A DNA stretch of 64,000 nucleotides from Aquabacter spiritensis. GTDB taxonomy: Bacteria; Pseudomonadota; Alphaproteobacteria; Rhizobiales; Xanthobacteraceae. Made by a program: the position numbers and the translations under genes. Numbering within the stretch: the stretch's first letter is position 1; each line of letters opens with the position of its first letter. The notes under the pieces are model-generated. The model was not told where the DNA came from and made no database searches. It saw nothing but the letters and a program-made list of their open reading frames with translations. Shown here piece by piece: positions 61,881 through 64,000 of this stretch. The stretch lies in contig NZ_SMAI01000005.1 of assembly GCF_004346185.1 (NCBI RefSeq), forward strand, positions 1-64,000. The letters run 5' to 3'.

Positions 61881-62473
61881 GCGGTCCCTCCGCAGACCGG
61901 CCGTCGCGCCACCGGCTTCTCCTGCTCGTCCCGGTGATGGTGTTCGCCGCTCTGGCCAGCCTGTTTTTGGTGCGCCTGTTCGCCGGCGACCCCTCGCGCA
62001 TTCCGTCCGCTCTGATCGGACGACCCGCGCCGCAGCTCGATCTGCCGCCGCTGGCGGGCCTGGCTGTGGACGGGCGCCCGGTGCCGGGCCTGTCGCCGGG
62101 CGCCTTCGCCGGCCGCGTCACCCTGGTCAATGTGTGGGCGTCGTGGTGCGCGCCATGCCGCGAGGAGCACCCGCTCCTGATGGCACTCGCACGCGATCCC
62201 CGGCTCGCGGTGGTCGGCATCAATTACAAGGATTCGCCGGACAATGCCCGGCGCTTTCTCGGCCAATACGGCCTGCCCTTCGCGGCGGTCGGGGTCGATC
62301 CAACCGGCCGCGCGGCCATCGATTGGGGCGTCTATGGCGTGCCCGAGAGCTTTCTGGTCGCCCCGGACGGCACGATCGCCCGCAAATTCGTCGGCCCGCT
62401 GACGCCCGAGAGCGTGAAGGACGTCCTGCTCCCGCTGGTGGCCACGCTCAGCGCGGCGCCTCCGGCGCGGTAG
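61877..62473 (+). CDS. ccmG: thiol:disulfide interchange protein CcmG/DsbE
   Basis: A periplasmic thioredoxin anchored by one N-terminal membrane segment (LLLLVPVMVFAALASLFLV); it reduces apocytochrome c thiols. The 198-residue protein has the WCAPC active site and the CcmG-specific GINYKDSPDNARRFL and GVYGVPESFLV with a cis-proline. It ends by overlapping the convergent YciB gene by 26 bp. Confidence 0.95.
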   Translation: MSGPSADRPSRHRLLLLVPVMVFAALASLFLVRLFAGDPSRIPSALIGRPAPQLDLPPLAGLAVDGRPVPGLSPGAFAGRVTLVNVWASWCAPCREEHPLLMALARDPRLAVVGINYKDSPDNARRFLGQYGLPFAAVGVDPTGRAAIDWGVYGVPESFLVAPDGTIARKFVGPLTPESVKDVLLPLVATLSAAPPAR

Positions 62474-63062
62474 CTCCCGCCGCGGGTTCGGGGTCCTTCA
62501 ATTCGTAGCGCGCCATCAGGGGCGCCTGCGCGAAGGCGAACAGGAAGGTCAGCGGCAGATAGCCGAAGGTCTTGAAGCTGACCCAGGTGTCGGTCGAGAA
62601 ATTGCGCCACACGATCTCGTTCAGCACCGCCATCACCAGGAAGAACACCCCCCAGCGCAGGGTGAGGATCCGCCAGCCCTGCGCCGTCAGCCGCATCATG
62701 CCGTCGAACACGTAGGGCAGGAGCGGCTTGCGCAAAGCGAGGCCGCCGAGTAGCGCCACGCCGAACAGCGCGTTCACGAGGGTCGGCTTGAGCTTGATGA
62801 AATGGTCGTCCTGGAGCACCAAAGTCAGGGTGCCGAACACCATCACCACGAGAGCGGAAATCAGCGGCATGACGGCGATGCGCCGCGCCAGCACCCACAT
62901 CGCGCCGAGCGCCACCACGGTCGCCACCATGAACAGCCCGGTGGCGAAATAGATGCCGCCATAGGAGTTTCCGGCGAAGAACAGGACCAAGGGGCCGAGT
63001 TCGAGGGCGATCTTGAGGCCCGGGCTCATCGTGCGCGCGCGGGCGGGAACATCATGCGTCAT
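62448..63062 (-). CDS. septation protein A (YciB family)
   Basis: An inner-membrane protein of 204 residues with five hydrophobic segments. Family blocks include LGPLVLFFAGNSYGGIYFAT, LTLVLQDDHFIKLKPTLVNA and TDTWVSFKTFGYLPLTFLF. Roles in septation and envelope integrity are described for the family. It lies beside mtgA (53 bp gap) on the same strand. Confidence 0.9.
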   Translation of the reverse strand: MTHDVPARARTMSPGLKIALELGPLVLFFAGNSYGGIYFATGLFMVATVVALGAMWVLARRIAVMPLISALVVMVFGTLTLVLQDDHFIKLKPTLVNALFGVALLGGLALRKPLLPYVFDGMMRLTAQGWRILTLRWGVFFLVMAVLNEIVWRNFSTDTWVSFKTFGYLPLTFLFAFAQAPLMARYELKDPEPAAGATAPEAPR

Positions 63063-63114
63063 GGAACAACCTCTGCCCTCTTCTGCCGGTCCGGCGCGGC
63101 GCGATCAAGACCAA

Positions 63115-63795
63115 TCAGCGCCCGAGGCGGAGACAGGCGACGATGTCCGGCCCCTCCGAAACGGTGCGCGCCTCCAGCCGGTTGGCGAGCCGCCGGAGCC
63201 CCGGACCGGGCCGGCCGGCATCGCGCCGATGCGGGTTCGGCAGCATCACCGCGAGCAGCGCCGCCTGGTCGGCATCGATCTGTCCGGGATCGATGCGGAA
63301 CGCCCGGCGCGCCCCCGCCGCGATGCCGAACGTGCCGTCCGGCCCCCATTCCGCGATGTTGAGATAGATCTCCATCAGCCGCCTCTTGCTCAAGACGAGG
63401 TCGAGCCAGAGCGCGAGCGGCAGCTCCAGCCCCTTGCGGATGAAGGAGCGCGAATTCCACAGGAACAGATTCTTGGCGGTCTGCATCGGGATCGTCGAGG
63501 CGCCCCGCGCCTCCTCGATCTCGTCGTCGGCGCGGGCGATGGCCGCCTGGATCTCCTGCAGGTCGACGCCCCAATGGGAGCAGAAGCGGGCATCCTCGGA
63601 GGCGATCACCGTCCGCACGAGCACCGGGGACACGTCCTCGATCGGCACCCAGACCCGCTCCACCCGCTCGCCCGTCACCCAGCGCCACAGCATCAGCGTC
63701 GAGATCGGATTGACGACGAGATAAGCGATGGTGAGCGCGAACGGCAGCAGCGCCACCAGAACCACTCCTGCCGCAACGATCCTGAGGCGCCGCAT
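63115..63795 (-). CDS. mtgA: monofunctional biosynthetic peptidoglycan transglycosylase
   Basis: Polymerises lipid II into glycan strands at the outer face of the inner membrane. The 226-residue protein has one membrane anchor (IVAAGVVLVALLPFALTIAY) and GT51 motifs: ASEDARFCSHWGVD with the catalytic glutamate, RGASTIPMQTAKNLFLW, and RKGLELPLALWLDLVLSKRR. ATG 63795 follows GGGAAGGA. It diverges from the gene that starts at the right edge. Confidence 0.93.
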   Translation of the reverse strand: MRRLRIVAAGVVLVALLPFALTIAYLVVNPISTLMLWRWVTGERVERVWVPIEDVSPVLVRTVIASEDARFCSHWGVDLQEIQAAIARADDEIEEARGASTIPMQTAKNLFLWNSRSFIRKGLELPLALWLDLVLSKRRLMEIYLNIAEWGPDGTFGIAAGARRAFRIDPGQIDADQAALLAVMLPNPHRRDAGRPGPGLRRLANRLEARTVSEGPDIVACLRLGR

Positions 63796-63926
63796 TCCGC
63801 GTCCTTCCCGTTTGCCTGATAACGGCCCAGCCGAAGCTCCGGTTCCATGGCCGCACGCACTGCCCTTGACCCGCGCGGGCGCTTGGGGCACGCCCAAGGT
63901 CGGGCTCAACTCTTCGTGACGACGCC

Positions 63927-64000
63927 GTGACCGAACCCACTTTCTCCGCACAGATCGGCGCCGCCGCAACCTTGACGGAGGCCCGTCTCGCGCGCGCCCT
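63927..64000 (+). CDS. start of a probable polyprenyl synthetase, cut by the window edge
   Basis: Only 24 codons are visible, from GTG 63927. The short Thr/Ala/Leu-rich start resembles polyprenyl (farnesyl) diphosphate synthases, and in Hyphomicrobiales such a gene often stands divergent from mtgA. There is no diagnostic motif yet, so the call rests mostly on that neighbourhood. Confidence 0.35.
   Translation, partial: MTEPTFSAQIGAAATLTEARLARA

Overview
The window looks like chromosomal DNA of a high-GC alphaproteobacterium, most likely Hyphomicrobiales. Pointers are the rRNA leader at the left edge, the ccmC-ccmD-ccmG order, mtgA next to an apparent prenyl synthase, ubiG, and many catabolic regulators paired with orphan solute-binding proteins. 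Nothing in the sequence fixes the genus.

Layout. Bases 1-394 carry the promoter and leader of an rRNA operon that runs leftwards out of the window. 0.8-11.9 kb is housekeeping: an M23 peptidase, clpB, a MOSC protein flanked by inverted copies of a small palindromic repeat element, hisS, an EamA transporter, a Trm112-like protein and an alpha/beta hydrolase. 11.9-17.6 kb is a catabolic block (IclR regulator, type I binding protein, aldehyde dehydrogenase, SDR, CoA-transferase). 17.6-22.5 kb holds an AraC/SDR pair and a tartrate-dehydrogenase/Bug/GntR group. An AT-rich orphan gene sits at 22.6-23.6 kb.

23.6-44.0 kb is the most interesting part. It holds a complete coenzyme F420 set (F420:NADPH oxidoreductase, cofE, cofD, cofC, fbiC) in one tightly packed run downstream of an LLM (luciferase-like) oxidoreductase and a double CaiB/BaiF CoA-transferase. 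The same 22-bp inverted repeat (ATTGTAC, 6-bp centre, GTACAAT-like) lies before (i) a Bug protein/Fe-ADH unit and, divergently, a RibD-like deaminase, (ii) a thiolase-like/DUF35 unit and, divergently, an enoyl-CoA hydratase/aldehyde dehydrogenase unit, and (iii) the LLM-F420 unit. A GntR/FCD regulator at 29.1-29.8 kb is the natural candidate to bind it. I read this as one regulon that couples a CoA-dependent catabolic pathway to synthesis of the cofactor it uses, possibly including its own supply of the pyrimidine precursor of the deazaflavin.

44.1-47.5 kb is a tricarballylate-type unit (tcuA, GntR, tcuB) with a shared 14-bp operator-like sequence before both enzymes. 47.5-56.0 kb is a transport and hydrolysis group: ATPase, binding protein, permease, M20 peptidase, an allophanate-hydrolase-like amidase, a Crp/Fnr regulator and a second binding protein/permease pair without an ATPase. 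56.1-64 kb returns to core functions: an HprK-like P-loop protein, a lipase-like hydrolase, ubiG, small exported and membrane proteins, cytochrome c maturation (ccmC, ccmD, ccmG), a YciB-type septation protein, mtgA, and the first codons of a probable polyprenyl synthetase.
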